This document shows, one piece after another, positions 7,435 through 14,856 of a stretch of DNA of 18,152 bases; position 1 is the stretch's first letter, and each line of letters starts with the position of its first letter. The stretch covers positions 1 to 18,152 of the forward strand of contig USLW01000007.1 of the NCBI GenBank assembly GCA_900555605.1, read 5' to 3'. Source of the DNA: an uncultured Clostridium sp. (lineage in GTDB: Bacteria; Bacillota; Clostridia; UBA1212; UBA1255). The notes under the pieces were generated by a model. That model did not search any database. It saw only the letters and a program-made list of their open reading frames with translations, and had not been told where the DNA came from. A program made the translations under genes and the position numbers.

Positions 7435-7942
7435 ATCCATCCTCCTTTAATCGAGCTTTCAACTGTTTTTTACCGCGCGTGAGCTGTGATTTTATAGTGC
7501 CGTGTTTTCTGTTGAGAAAATCTGAAATCTGTGATGTGGATAATTCGTAATATAAATGGAGTATCAGCACATCTCGGTATTCGGCAGCCATGCCTTGTAT
7601 TGTCTTATAGATGATTTTACAGTTTTCGTCCATAGCAACACTTTCGGCAATGTTTTCATCACTCTCAAATTCATACTCAATTTCGGATAAGGAGACCGTT
7701 TGAATATGTCTATCTCGTATCATATTAAATGATATGTGCTTAACCGCCACTGTTACATAATACATACAATCTTTGCTGTCAACATCTTTTATCGCGTCCA
7801 AGTTTCGCATAATCGGGAGTATCGCATTATGTACTGCGTCCTCCGCATCTTGCGGATTTTTCAATATTTTTAATGCAACTGCATACATTGTGTTTTTATG
7901 CTTTTCATAAATGGCGGTCATTTTTTCAATTTCTTTGCTCAT
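7424..7942 (-). CDS. ECF-type RNA polymerase sigma-70 factor
   Basis: 172 residues, the normal ECF size. Region 2 lies at about 10-76 (MYAVALKILKNPQDAEDAVH), and region 4 at about 112-166 contains the helix-turn-helix (STSQISDFLNRKHGTIKSQL). There is no region 1 or 3. GGAGG occurs a few bases before the ATG. It probably directs transcription of its own operon and of the adjacent lipoprotein-ABC operon through a motif found upstream of both, held in check by the membrane protein encoded by the overlapping gene. The signal is unknown; cell envelope or antimicrobial-peptide stress would be typical. Confidence 0.88.
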   Translation of the reverse strand: MSKEIEKMTAIYEKHKNTMYAVALKILKNPQDAEDAVHNAILPIMRNLDAIKDVDSKDCMYYVTVAVKHISFNMIRDRHIQTVSLSEIEYEFESDENIAESVAMDENCKIIYKTIQGMAAEYRDVLILHLYYELSTSQISDFLNRKHGTIKSQLTRGKKQLKARLKEDGYER

Positions 7943-7977
7943 ACGACCTCCTTGTATAAATTTGCTCCCTTAGAGAG

Positions 7978-8005
7978 AACACCGAAAACACTTTTTTGGA
8001 TGCAA
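7978..8005 (-). promoter_or_regulatory. ECF-like promoter of the sigma gene (autoregulation)
   Basis: On the minus strand TTGCATCC (8005-7998), 15 bases, then GTGTT (7982-7978), 36 bases upstream of the sigma start codon. It is the same element as upstream of the lipoprotein operon. No sigma-A -10 is visible at the right place. Confidence 0.5.
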
Positions 8006-8049
8006 TTCAAAGCTGCCATTTGTCCTCAAAATCAAAACGGGCGGCAAGC

Positions 8050-8157
8050 TCACGGGTAATTTTTATCCTTGATTCGCTTTGTTTCATGGGCGGCGATTCC
8101 CACATACGCAACGAGCATGTAATCCTCTTTCAGCTCTTTCAAATAAGCGTCGATTAC
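8050..8157 (-). pseudogene. Fragment resembling a phosphoadenosine phosphosulfate reductase-family protein
   Basis: Downstream of the AAA+ gene the minus strand encodes, without a start codon, VIDAYLKELKEDYML followed by VAYVGIAAHETKRIKDKNYP and then a stop. This resembles the internal phrase of PAPS-reductase-like proteins of phages and clostridia (usually YVGIAADEP.RIK..NYPL). A different frame continues ITRELAARFDFEDKWQL before a stop, so a frameshift or a fusion of two remnants is possible. It is not functional. The family call rests on this short motif and is uncertain. Confidence 0.4.
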
Positions 8158-8158
8158 A

Positions 8159-9355
8159 CTACTCACTACTCAACAGAAAATCCGCCAAATGTACGATCTT
8201 CACGCCGTTGATGTTTCCTGCGGCCAGTTCGTCCAGCGTTACGACATACTTGGGGTAGTGGTCTTTGATTTCAAGGAGATTGGCAACCTCACGGTCGGAT
8301 TCTTCCGGTAGATTGCGGCATACTTGAACATAAATACGCTCGTCGCGCCGTACTGCCACAAAGTCGATTTCTTTCGTTTCATTTTTGCCGATATAGACCT
8401 CATAGCCTTTTCTGCGAAGCTCAAAGTACACGATATTTTCCAGCATTGCGGCGATGGATTTTAGGTTGAATCCCATCATGCAGTATTTGAGAGAAGCGTC
8501 CGCAAGATAAAACTTTTCCTGCGTTTTCAGCACGGATTTTCCTTGCAGATCGTATCGCTGGCAGCGATAGATCACAAAGGCTTTTTCCAGCCATTCCAGA
8601 TAATTATGAACAGATTCAACCGAGAGAGAACGCCCCTCATTTTTCAAAAACTTCACGATGGCATTAGCGGAAAAGGTCTTGCCGACATTTTCAACAACAT
8701 ACTTCACAACACGGTTGAACAAATCAAAATTCGTGATTTTGTGGCGCTTTGTAATATCATTTGTGATGACGGAATGATAGATACCCTCAACGATCTGATA
8801 GGCTGCGCTTTCATCAAAGTTACTTAGTGCGACAATCGGGAAACCACCCATCCGAATATACTCGGTAAGCAGTTCTTTCGGTGAACGGCCGCTTGATTTC
8901 TTGAACTCCATATACTCGGCAAAAGACAGTGTAAACACAGGAATCGTAATATAACGTCCGCTCAGATAGGTAGATATTTCGCTTGCCATCAGCTTGGAAT
9001 TGGAGCCGGTCACATAAATATCCGTATTGGCGTTTTCAAGCAGACTGTTGACGGCTTTTTCCCAGCCGGTAATTTCCTGTACTTCGTCAAGCAAGAGATA
9101 ATACCGCTCGCCGGCTGTCATTTTTTCTTTAATACCGTTGTACATATCCTTATCAGTCATGCCGTCGTTAAAATCTTCTGAGGTATAACGCATACTGATA
9201 ATATGGTCGGTACGGACACCGCTCTTTATCAAATCATCTTTGAGCATTTCTAAAATCGTAGATTTACCGCAGCGGCGAATACCCGCCAGTATTTTTACAA
9301 GCGGCACATCACGGTAAGTTTTCAGCGTATTCATATAATGGGGTCTAACGATCAT
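8159..9355 (-). CDS. AAA+ ATPase with DUF4143 (AAA_14 family)
   Basis: 398 residues. Walker A is GIRRCGKST (25-33), Walker B LLLDEVQ (87-93), the sensor-1 type motif TGSNS (116-120), followed by LSGRY. The C-terminal half (about 200-360) is the DUF4143 domain; in it the restriction-nuclease-like strand pattern EIDFVAV...IYVQV keeps Asp, while the usual Glu-x-Lys is Gln-Val-Cys, so nuclease activity is doubtful. Such proteins are common stand-alone genes in clostridia and Bacteroides; their role is not settled. GGAGG (9363-9367) and a near-perfect promoter precede it. It is probably monocistronic. Confidence 0.9.
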   Translation of the reverse strand: MIVRPHYMNTLKTYRDVPLVKILAGIRRCGKSTILEMLKDDLIKSGVRTDHIISMRYTSEDFNDGMTDKDMYNGIKEKMTAGERYYLLLDEVQEITGWEKAVNSLLENANTDIYVTGSNSKLMASEISTYLSGRYITIPVFTLSFAEYMEFKKSSGRSPKELLTEYIRMGGFPIVALSNFDESAAYQIVEGIYHSVITNDITKRHKITNFDLFNRVVKYVVENVGKTFSANAIVKFLKNEGRSLSVESVHNYLEWLEKAFVIYRCQRYDLQGKSVLKTQEKFYLADASLKYCMMGFNLKSIAAMLENIVYFELRRKGYEVYIGKNETKEIDFVAVRRDERIYVQVCRNLPEESDREVANLLEIKDHYPKYVVTLDELAAGNINGVKIVHLADFLLSSE

Positions 9356-9376
9356 AACATCGCCTCCTTTACTAAT

Positions 9377-9405
9377 AGTATATCCAAAAAGGTTTGTGCG
9401 GTCAA
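9377..9405 (-). promoter_or_regulatory. Sigma-A promoter of the AAA+ ATPase gene
   Basis: On the minus strand TTGACC (9405-9400), 17-base spacer, TATACT (9382-9377). Transcription would start near 9370, leaving a very short leader consisting of little more than the ribosome binding site. Confidence 0.8.
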
Positions 9406-9475
9406 TGAATTTTACTATTATTTCGTAAAAACTTCATGTTTTTAAAATGTTTTTCGACTTATAGCGATACTATAT

Positions 9476-9508
9476 AAAAAGCGGCACAGGTTAATCCCGT
9501 ACCGCTTT
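9476..9508 (-). terminator. Strong rho-independent terminator
   Basis: A 13-bp stem (9508-9496 with 9490-9478, two wobble pairs) with a 5-base loop and a run of T residues on the minus strand (9480-9476). It lies 15 bases after the stop of the small gene remnant and would also end the AraC-gene transcript. Confidence 0.8.
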
Positions 9509-9523
9509 CATCGGATATTCATT

Positions 9524-9640
9524 TTACAGCGCGCCGACCTTTTTCAGATAGGAAATGCAGTCGCTATATCCTCTGAAATAAAGTCGCTGGCGTTCCATGG
9601 CGTCAAGCCGGAATAGATAATAACTATGTTTCAAGTGCAA
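9524..9640 (-). pseudogene. 3' remnant of an unidentified small gene
   Basis: The minus strand between the AraC stop and the terminator encodes 38 codons, LHLKHSYYLFRLDAMER followed by QRLYFRGYSDCISYLKKVGAL, ending in TAA at 9524-9526. Composition and terminator placement look like the C-terminus of a real protein, but a stop lies 8 codons upstream of the assigned Leu and there is no start with a ribosome binding site. An internal ATG (MERQRLY) is an alternative. I do not recognise the family. It may have been truncated when the AraC gene was joined to this site. Confidence 0.4.
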
Positions 9641-9658
9641 TAAAAATTTTAAATTTCT

Positions 9659-10558
9659 TTATAATTTTTTTATTGGCCTTAAAACCTGATAACCACGGTC
9701 CTTCCACATATGTCTTTGGTAATCCTGACATAGCGTTTCATTCCATTCATACCCCATTGATCCGGGATCAAAATTCCATGCGAGATCCTCAACGCGCCTC
9801 ATCACTTCACCGTTATCGCGGAGATAGTCATATTTCGGATGACCGAAAACCAAATAATAGCTTTCCGGAATATCCCGTATTTCAAATTTTGAGGGTACAG
9901 CACCTGTATAGTCTGCCTGGACTCCCGTGCCGTAGAAATATCCTTTCGTTCCATCCTGATAATACCATCCCGCATGGTGTGACCAGACAACTGGATGCTG
10001 AAATGGTATAAAGCTTTCCAAAACACCTTCAATTTCATCAAAATCAGGACGTTTTTCAAAATCCCAGTAGCCTTTTGCATTCAGATCATATAACCCAATA
10101 AATTTGTGTGCTGGAATATGTTCTACCCATAACTGCGGACTGGTTAAAATGTTTTCACTCATTTTGACAACCCCTTTTACAATATAGTGAGAAGGATTCA
10201 GAACGACTTTCCGTATGGGAAGCGGAATTGGAACGGGATATTTTCTGTATACAGATGGTGTACATCCATATGTATACTGGAAAGCCCTCGTCAGAGCTGC
10301 CTGTGACGAATATCCGTATTCCAAAGCGATATCGATGATCGGTTTTTTTGTATCCCGGACTTGTATAGTTGCGTGGTACAGGCGTCTCCCAGCTAAATAT
10401 CGTTTTAATGTCATGCCAACTACAAGGCGGAACTGACGGGAGCAATAAAACTTCGAATAATGCAGAGACTGAGAGATGCTGTCAAGCGTTGGATTTTCCT
10501 GTATATGCTCCTCTATAAAATCAATCATCTTCTGAACTTCGTAATTCCACTCATACAC
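9659..10558 (-). CDS. AraC-family regulator with GyrI-like effector-binding domain
   Basis: 299 residues from a GTG start (10558-10556), with GGAGG at 10568-10572, 9 bases away. Residues about 8-106 hold two helix-turn-helix units (LDSISQSLHYSKFYCSRQFR and PIIDIALEYGYSSQAALTRA, followed by the family signature Y-x-x-x-P-x-x-YR, here YGCTPSVYRK). Residues about 135-299 are an AraC_E_bind / GyrI-like domain that binds small hydrophobic or cationic molecules, as in Rob and BmrR. It likely activates a resistance or efflux gene, but no clear target is adjacent. The gene is downstream of the tRNA-Leu terminator. Confidence 0.9.
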   Translation of the reverse strand: MYEWNYEVQKMIDFIEEHIQENPTLDSISQSLHYSKFYCSRQFRLVVGMTLKRYLAGRRLYHATIQVRDTKKPIIDIALEYGYSSQAALTRAFQYTYGCTPSVYRKYPVPIPLPIRKVVLNPSHYIVKGVVKMSENILTSPQLWVEHIPAHKFIGLYDLNAKGYWDFEKRPDFDEIEGVLESFIPFQHPVVWSHHAGWYYQDGTKGYFYGTGVQADYTGAVPSKFEIRDIPESYYLVFGHPKYDYLRDNGEVMRRVEDLAWNFDPGSMGYEWNETLCQDYQRHMWKDRGYQVLRPIKKL

Positions 10559-10583
10559 AAGCCGTTACCTCCTTCTGAACGAT

Positions 10584-10589
10584 ATTATA
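10584..10589 (-). promoter_or_regulatory. Probable -10 box of the AraC-type gene
   Basis: TATAAT on the minus strand, 26 bases before the GTG start; the -35 region (AGATCA) is poor, and a near-palindrome ATCATGAT overlaps it, which could be an operator for self-regulation. Suggestive only. Confidence 0.35.
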
Positions 10590-10660
10590 CTCAACTATAA
10601 TCATGATGATCTTTACATGAGTTGCAATAAGTAAAAGGTAAAAAATATCGTAAATAAAAC

Positions 10661-10705
10661 AAAAAGCACAACACGAGAGTTCGACTCTACAATGCTGTGC
10701 TTTTT
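10661..10705 (-). terminator. tRNA-Leu terminator
   Basis: On the minus strand AAAAAGCACAGCA (10705-10693) pairs with TGTTGTGCTTTTT (10673-10661), 13 bp with one wobble, and the loop contains a second short stem AGAGT-CGA-ACTCT. It begins 4 bases after the encoded CCA. Confidence 0.85.
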
Positions 10706-10709
10706 CTTG

Positions 10710-10796
<87 letters not shown>

Positions 10797-10812
10797 AAAT
10801 GCAACGGATAAA

Positions 10813-10841
10813 ATTATACAGGGTTCCCGTCTGTTTGGCAA
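10813..10841 (-). promoter_or_regulatory. Sigma-A promoter of tRNA-Leu
   Basis: TTGCCA (10841-10836), 17-base spacer, TATAAT (10818-10813), all on the minus strand, 17 bases before the tRNA 5' end. It is divergent from the UDG promoter. Confidence 0.85.
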
Positions 10842-10855
10842 TACCCATTTTCTGC

Positions 10856-10883
10856 TTTTCAAAAAAAATCTTTATGATATAAT
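10856..10883 (+). promoter_or_regulatory. Extended -10 promoter of the UDG gene
   Basis: TGATATAAT (TG at 10875, -10 10878-10883), with a modest -35 TTTTCA (10856-10861) at 16 bases. The TGN extension compensates for the weak -35. Confidence 0.65.
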
Positions 10884-10909
10884 GGAGACGCTTAGAAGGG
10901 GTGGTTGCG

Positions 10910-11464
10910 TTGAATTGGCAGGAACTGGAGTCGGCATGCAGAAATTGTAGAAGATGCGCTTTGGCAGAAACGCGGAACAATGCGGTAATCGGTAGGGGGA
11001 ATCCCAATGCCCCGATTTTATTTGTGGGAGAAGGACCGGGACGGCATGAGGATGAGCAGGGGATTCCTTTTGTGGGACAGGCCGGTCAGCTGCTGAATTT
11101 AGCTTTAACCTCCTGCCTTTTTCCTCCTGACAGCTACTATATTGCAAATGTGGTAAAATGCCGTCCTCCTCAGAACCGCACGCCGCTGCCAGAGGAACAG
11201 GAGGCCTGTCTTCCGTATTTAAGAAATCAATTTTTACTGATCCGGCCCAGGATCATCGTTTGTCTTGGTGCGGTGGCAGTCAGTGCTATGATTTCAAAGG
11301 ATGCAAAAATAACGGCTCTGCGGGGGGCCTGGACAGAAAGAAAAGGCGTATTTTTTACGGCAACATATCATCCTGCCGCCTTGCTGCGGGATGACAGCAA
11401 AAAAATCATTATGTGGAAAGATCTGAAAAAGGTAAGGGAAAAACTGGAGGCATTATCGGAGTGA
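10910..11464 (+). CDS. Uracil-DNA glycosylase, family 4 (Fe-S type)
   Basis: 184 residues from TTG 10910, preferred because AGGGG (10897-10901) lies 8 bases upstream; the GTG at 10901 overlaps that site. Removes uracil from DNA to start base-excision repair of deaminated cytosine. All four cluster cysteines are present, Cys13 and Cys16 (C-x2-C) and Cys84 and Cys100 (C-x15-C). The catalytic motif GEGPGRHEDEQG (40-51) and the C-terminal motif YHPAALLR are intact. Length matches the family. It overlaps the next UDG paralogue by 4 bases (GTGA), so the two are translationally coupled. Confidence 0.93.
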   Translation: MNWQELESACRNCRRCALAETRNNAVIGRGNPNAPILFVGEGPGRHEDEQGIPFVGQAGQLLNLALTSCLFPPDSYYIANVVKCRPPQNRTPLPEEQEACLPYLRNQFLLIRPRIIVCLGAVAVSAMISKDAKITALRGAWTERKGVFFTATYHPAALLRDDSKKIIMWKDLKKVREKLEALSE

Positions 11465-12150
11465 ATAAAAAGGAATCGAAAACAAATTCCGGCAGCCGGC
11501 CTCAAAATCCCGGTGAAGCGGCAGACCTGAACACATTAAACTGCCTGTATCGGCAGATGTACGAATCCAGCTGCGTCAGAAAATGCATACCGTTTCAGGG
11601 AACTCCAGAATTTGTATTCGGTGACGGAAATCCGGCCGGAAAGCTGATGCTGGTAGGTGAAGCACCCGGAAAGGATGAGGTGCTTCAGGAAAGACCGTTT
11701 GTGGGAAAGGCAGGCGCGATCTTAACTGAATTTTTGAATTCCGTTCAGATACAGCGCGGCGATATTTATATTACGAATGCAATCAAATATCGACTGTCCA
11801 GGCCGGGAAAAAGAACGGGAACTTTGGCAAACAGGCCTGCCGCAAAACAGGAGATCCTCATGAGCGCACCCTTTCTGATTAAAGAAATCTGCTTGGTGCG
11901 TCCGCTGCTGCTTGTAACCTTGGGAAATGTTCCGCTCAGCTGTCTGCGCTGCGGAATCAGCCTGCCGGAGCTGCTTCCGAAAACAGTGGGCGCAGGACAC
12001 GGCAGATTATATCAGATCGAGCTGGCAGAAACGTTTACCGTGGAACTGGTACCGCTGTATCATCCTGCAAGTTTAATCTATAATCCCGGATTTGCCGGAG
12101 AATATAAAAGAGATCTTTTGTTTATCCAAGAACTGCTGCATTGCAGATAG
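11461..12150 (+). CDS. Uracil-DNA glycosylase-like paralogue with degenerate Fe-S site
   Basis: 229 residues from GTG 11461, with GGAGG at 11446-11450 and the start overlapping the previous stop; a longer in-frame ATG at 11413 lies inside the upstream gene. The UDG fold motifs are kept: GEAPGKDE (66-73), RPFVGKAG (78-85) and YHPASL near the C-terminus. The N-terminal pair has become C38-x3-C42, and the position of the third cluster cysteine is Tyr110 (KYRLS), with no cysteine at the fourth position. Only Cys42 aligns with a ligand of the neighbour. It cannot bind the usual 4Fe-4S cluster. It may still act as a UDG, may recognise another lesion, or may have a structural role. Confidence 0.8.
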   Translation: MNKKESKTNSGSRPQNPGEAADLNTLNCLYRQMYESSCVRKCIPFQGTPEFVFGDGNPAGKLMLVGEAPGKDEVLQERPFVGKAGAILTEFLNSVQIQRGDIYITNAIKYRLSRPGKRTGTLANRPAAKQEILMSAPFLIKEICLVRPLLLVTLGNVPLSCLRCGISLPELLPKTVGAGHGRLYQIELAETFTVELVPLYHPASLIYNPGFAGEYKRDLLFIQELLHCR

Positions 12151-12200
12151 GGACCTGGACCTCCTTCCGCTGCCCGCACTGCATGTCTTTTTTCGAAGAT

Positions 12201-12229
12201 TTGCGGATATCGGCAGAATCCGGTATAAT
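12201..12229 (+). promoter_or_regulatory. Sigma-A promoter of pdp
   Basis: TTGCGG (12201-12206), 17-base spacer, TATAAT (12224-12229). It lies in the 111-base gap after the second UDG gene, so pdp-dacF can be expressed apart from the UDG genes. Confidence 0.75.
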
Positions 12230-12261
12230 AGCTCTTGTATACGGAAAGGGGGAATCGTATT

Positions 12262-13536
12262 ATGCGGATGGTTGATATTATCACTAAAAAACGGCTTGGA
12301 AAGAAGCTGACCTCCGAAGAAATCCGATTCTTTATAAAAGGGTATACATCCGGTGAAATTCCGGACTATCAAGCGGCTGCGTTGCTGATGGCGATTACCA
12401 TACAATCCATGGATGCGGAAGAAACCGCTGTGTTGACGGAAGCAATGGCAGCGTCCGGAGCGCTTTTGGATTTATCGGAGATTCCGGGAAAAAAGGCTGA
12501 TAAGCACAGTTCCGGCGGCATTGGAGACAAAACGTCTCTGATTTGTGTGCCGATTGCAGCTGCCTGCGGCGTACCGGTGGCCAAAATGTCAGGTCGCGGA
12601 TTAGCGCATACAGGCGGTACGATTGATAAGCTGGAATCCATTCCGGGTATGCGGACAAACCTGACTGCTGCAGAACTCATTTGCCAAACGAGAGAAATCG
12701 GACTTTGCATTACAGGACAGACCGGTATTTTAGCGCCGGCAGATAAAAAGTTATATGCGCTGCGGGACGTAACCGGAACCGTAGGGAGTATCCCGCTGAT
12801 TGCATCCAGTATTATGAGCAAAAAAATTGCAGCAGGATGTGATTGTATTGTTCTGGATGTAAAATATGGCTCCGGAGCCTTTATGGAAACAAAAGAGGCG
12901 GCCGAAGAATTGGCCGCTCTGATGGTTGAAATCGGCAGGAAAACCGGAAGAAAGACAGAAGCCGTACTATCGCCGATGGATGAGCCTTTGGGCTATGCGG
13001 TGGGAAACGCATTAGAGGTAGAAGAAGCAATTGAAACATTAAAGGGGAAAGGTCCCGAAGATCTTACGGCCCTTTCTCTGCGTCTGGCAGCTTTGATGGT
13101 CTCAATGGCAAAAGAAATCCCGGAAGAAAAAGCGATGGAGCAATGCCGTGAGGCGCTGTATCAAGGCAGGGCACTTGAACGATTCCACGCCATGATTCTT
13201 AGGCAGGGCGGAAATCCGGATGTGATCGCGCATCCTTCTTTGCTGGGGACCGCCGCGCGGCAATATGAGATACAGGCAATGGCTTCCGGCGTCATTGTGC
13301 GCATCGATGCTTGGCACATCGGTACGGCGGCGTGTATGCTCGGCGCAGGCAGGCGCGTCAAAGAGGCAGCGATTCATTTACAGGCAGGAATTCGGCTGCA
13401 TTACAAAAAAAATGCATATGTTTCAAAGGGCGCATGTCTTGCGACGCTTTATACGGACCTGCCTCCGGTGCATATGCAGGAAATGATCTCGTTATGCAAT
13501 CAGGCGTATGAGATCCGGCGGGAGGAATCAAGATGA
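12262..13536 (+). CDS. pdp: Pyrimidine-nucleoside phosphorylase
   Basis: 424 residues from ATG 12262, with GGGGG at 12248-12252. Catalyses reversible phosphorolysis of uridine, deoxyuridine and thymidine to the base and (deoxy)ribose-1-phosphate in nucleoside salvage. Phosphate-binding KHSSGGIGDKT (81-91), the family signature SGRGLAHTGGTIDKLE (110-125), and pyrimidine-binding Arg168, Ser183 and Lys187 are present, aligning with Arg171, Ser186 and Lys190 of E. coli thymidine phosphorylase. Length is as usual for the family. Its stop overlaps the dacF start (ATGA), giving a coupled pair, an arrangement also seen near sporulation loci in other Bacillota. Confidence 0.95.
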   Translation: MRMVDIITKKRLGKKLTSEEIRFFIKGYTSGEIPDYQAAALLMAITIQSMDAEETAVLTEAMAASGALLDLSEIPGKKADKHSSGGIGDKTSLICVPIAAACGVPVAKMSGRGLAHTGGTIDKLESIPGMRTNLTAAELICQTREIGLCITGQTGILAPADKKLYALRDVTGTVGSIPLIASSIMSKKIAAGCDCIVLDVKYGSGAFMETKEAAEELAALMVEIGRKTGRKTEAVLSPMDEPLGYAVGNALEVEEAIETLKGKGPEDLTALSLRLAALMVSMAKEIPEEKAMEQCREALYQGRALERFHAMILRQGGNPDVIAHPSLLGTAARQYEIQAMASGVIVRIDAWHIGTAACMLGAGRRVKEAAIHLQAGIRLHYKKNAYVSKGACLATLYTDLPPVHMQEMISLCNQAYEIRREESR

Positions 13537-14771
13537 AGCATTGGAAACAGGGAATTTGTTTTTTTGCCGCATGGGTGCTGCTGCAGTCCTTTGTACTGTG
13601 CTGTGTCGTTTCAGCTGAGGATGTGTTCAGCAAAAACGAGGCAAAGAAAATTTATGACAGTACAAAAATCAGCGAATTGACTTCAGAAGCGTATGCATTG
13701 GCAGATGTGGCTACCGGCGCGGTGGGTTTTCAGAAAAATGGAGAGCAGACATTTCCTATCGGAAATATGGCGAAGATTATGACGCTTTATCTGACATTTG
13801 AAGCCATCGGACAAGAAGAAATATCACTTGACAGTACATTCGGCATATCAAAAGAGGCGCAGCAGATTTCAGTGGGCAGAAAACGCGTTTTTTTGGATGC
13901 GGGAAAGCACGAGCGGATTTCGGTGGAACAGGCGGTGACTGCCATTGGAATTGCCTCGGCCAATGATGCCGCGTATGCACTGGCGGAATTTTTAAGCGGA
14001 GGCACGGAGCAGGCTTTTGTCGAGATGATGAATGAAAAAGCCAAAGAATTGGGAATGCGCAATACGGTTTTTCTTGATTCCACGGGGATTCTTACGGAAG
14101 GGCAGTACACCACGGCTCATGATATGGCGCTTCTCGGCTGTGCACTTGTCAAATCTTATCCCGCTGTGCTGGCTTATACGAAGCAGACCTACGGCAAGTT
14201 TCAGCATTCTTCAACAGGAGAACCGGAAACCGTAATGATTTCCACAAACAACCTGACACGGGATAAATTTTACCCGGAGAGCGATGGAATTTTACATGCG
14301 GATTCAGAAAGCAGCGGCTATTCGCAGACTGCTACGGTTGAAGTGGATGGAAAACGCGTAGTTGCAGTCGTGATGGGGGCTTCTTCGCGGAATATCCGCG
14401 CGGCGGAACTCAAAAAACTGATGGAGTACGGCCTAACGGAATTTGAGTACCGTACCGTACAGGAGGCCGGGACGTTTGTCCGTAAGATCAATATTGAGGA
14501 GGGAAAAGAGAAAAAAATTAAGACCGCAACTGCTTCTGATTTCGGCATTATTCTGAACAAGGCCGATTTTGACAAAATCGAGCGGGAGGTTGTGGTGGAT
14601 TCCGATGTCAAGGCACCGATCGCAAAAGGAGAAAAGGTGGGAGAAATTATTTTTAAGCTGGAGGGGGAAGAAATTGGCAGGATTGATATTGTAACGGATG
14701 AAAGTATGGCGCGTGCAAATTGGTTTATCCGGCTGATCCGCAAGATTCTGTCCTGGCTCGGCCTGAGCTGA
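13533..14771 (+). CDS. dacF: DacF-like D-Ala-D-Ala carboxypeptidase homologue, catalytic motifs lost
   Basis: 412 residues, complete. Signal peptide of about 28 residues, peptidase S11 domain (about 45-310), PBP5-type C-terminal beta domain (about 315-390), and an amphipathic tail (NWFIRLIRKILSWLGL) for membrane attachment, as in DacF and PBP5. Alignment by eye shows the SxxK motif as N78-M-A-K81, so the acyl-accepting Ser is Asn. The SxN motif is kept (S142-A-N144). The KTG motif is L254-H-A256, judged from the fixed spacing between DG and GY. The protein should therefore not have carboxypeptidase activity or bind beta-lactams covalently. The frame is intact and the flanking residues are conserved, so it is probably a selected pseudoenzyme, perhaps a peptidoglycan-binding or scaffold protein in cortex or septum formation. 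Confidence 0.88.
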   Translation: MKHWKQGICFFAAWVLLQSFVLCCVVSAEDVFSKNEAKKIYDSTKISELTSEAYALADVATGAVGFQKNGEQTFPIGNMAKIMTLYLTFEAIGQEEISLDSTFGISKEAQQISVGRKRVFLDAGKHERISVEQAVTAIGIASANDAAYALAEFLSGGTEQAFVEMMNEKAKELGMRNTVFLDSTGILTEGQYTTAHDMALLGCALVKSYPAVLAYTKQTYGKFQHSSTGEPETVMISTNNLTRDKFYPESDGILHADSESSGYSQTATVEVDGKRVVAVVMGASSRNIRAAELKKLMEYGLTEFEYRTVQEAGTFVRKINIEEGKEKKIKTATASDFGIILNKADFDKIEREVVVDSDVKAPIAKGEKVGEIIFKLEGEEIGRIDIVTDESMARANWFIRLIRKILSWLGLS

Positions 14772-14788
14772 TAAATCCCTGACAGATG

Positions 14789-14837
14789 AAAGGCGTATGA
14801 CCCCAGCCGCAATAAACGGCTGGGGACATACGCCTTT
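14789..14837. terminator. Large bidirectional terminator between convergent genes
   Basis: An 11-bp stem (14789-14799 with 14827-14837), an A-A mismatch, and a 9-bp stem (14801-14809 with 14817-14825), loop CAATAAA. AAA and TTT flank it on both sides, so it serves dacF on the plus strand and the SASP gene on the minus strand. A short 7-bp inverted repeat follows at 14842-14858. Confidence 0.88.
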
Positions 14838-14856
14838 ATAAAATCAATATGATTGA

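Noticed and set aside
7996..8211. 71-codon plus-strand frame between the sigma gene and the AAA+ gene
   Set aside because: It runs antisense across the remnant and the end of the ATPase gene, has no ribosome binding site, and its start lies in the minus-strand promoter motif.
12151..12200. Terminator between the second UDG and pdp
   Set aside because: A T-rich stretch is present (TCTTTTTT near 12190), but no convincing stem precedes it.
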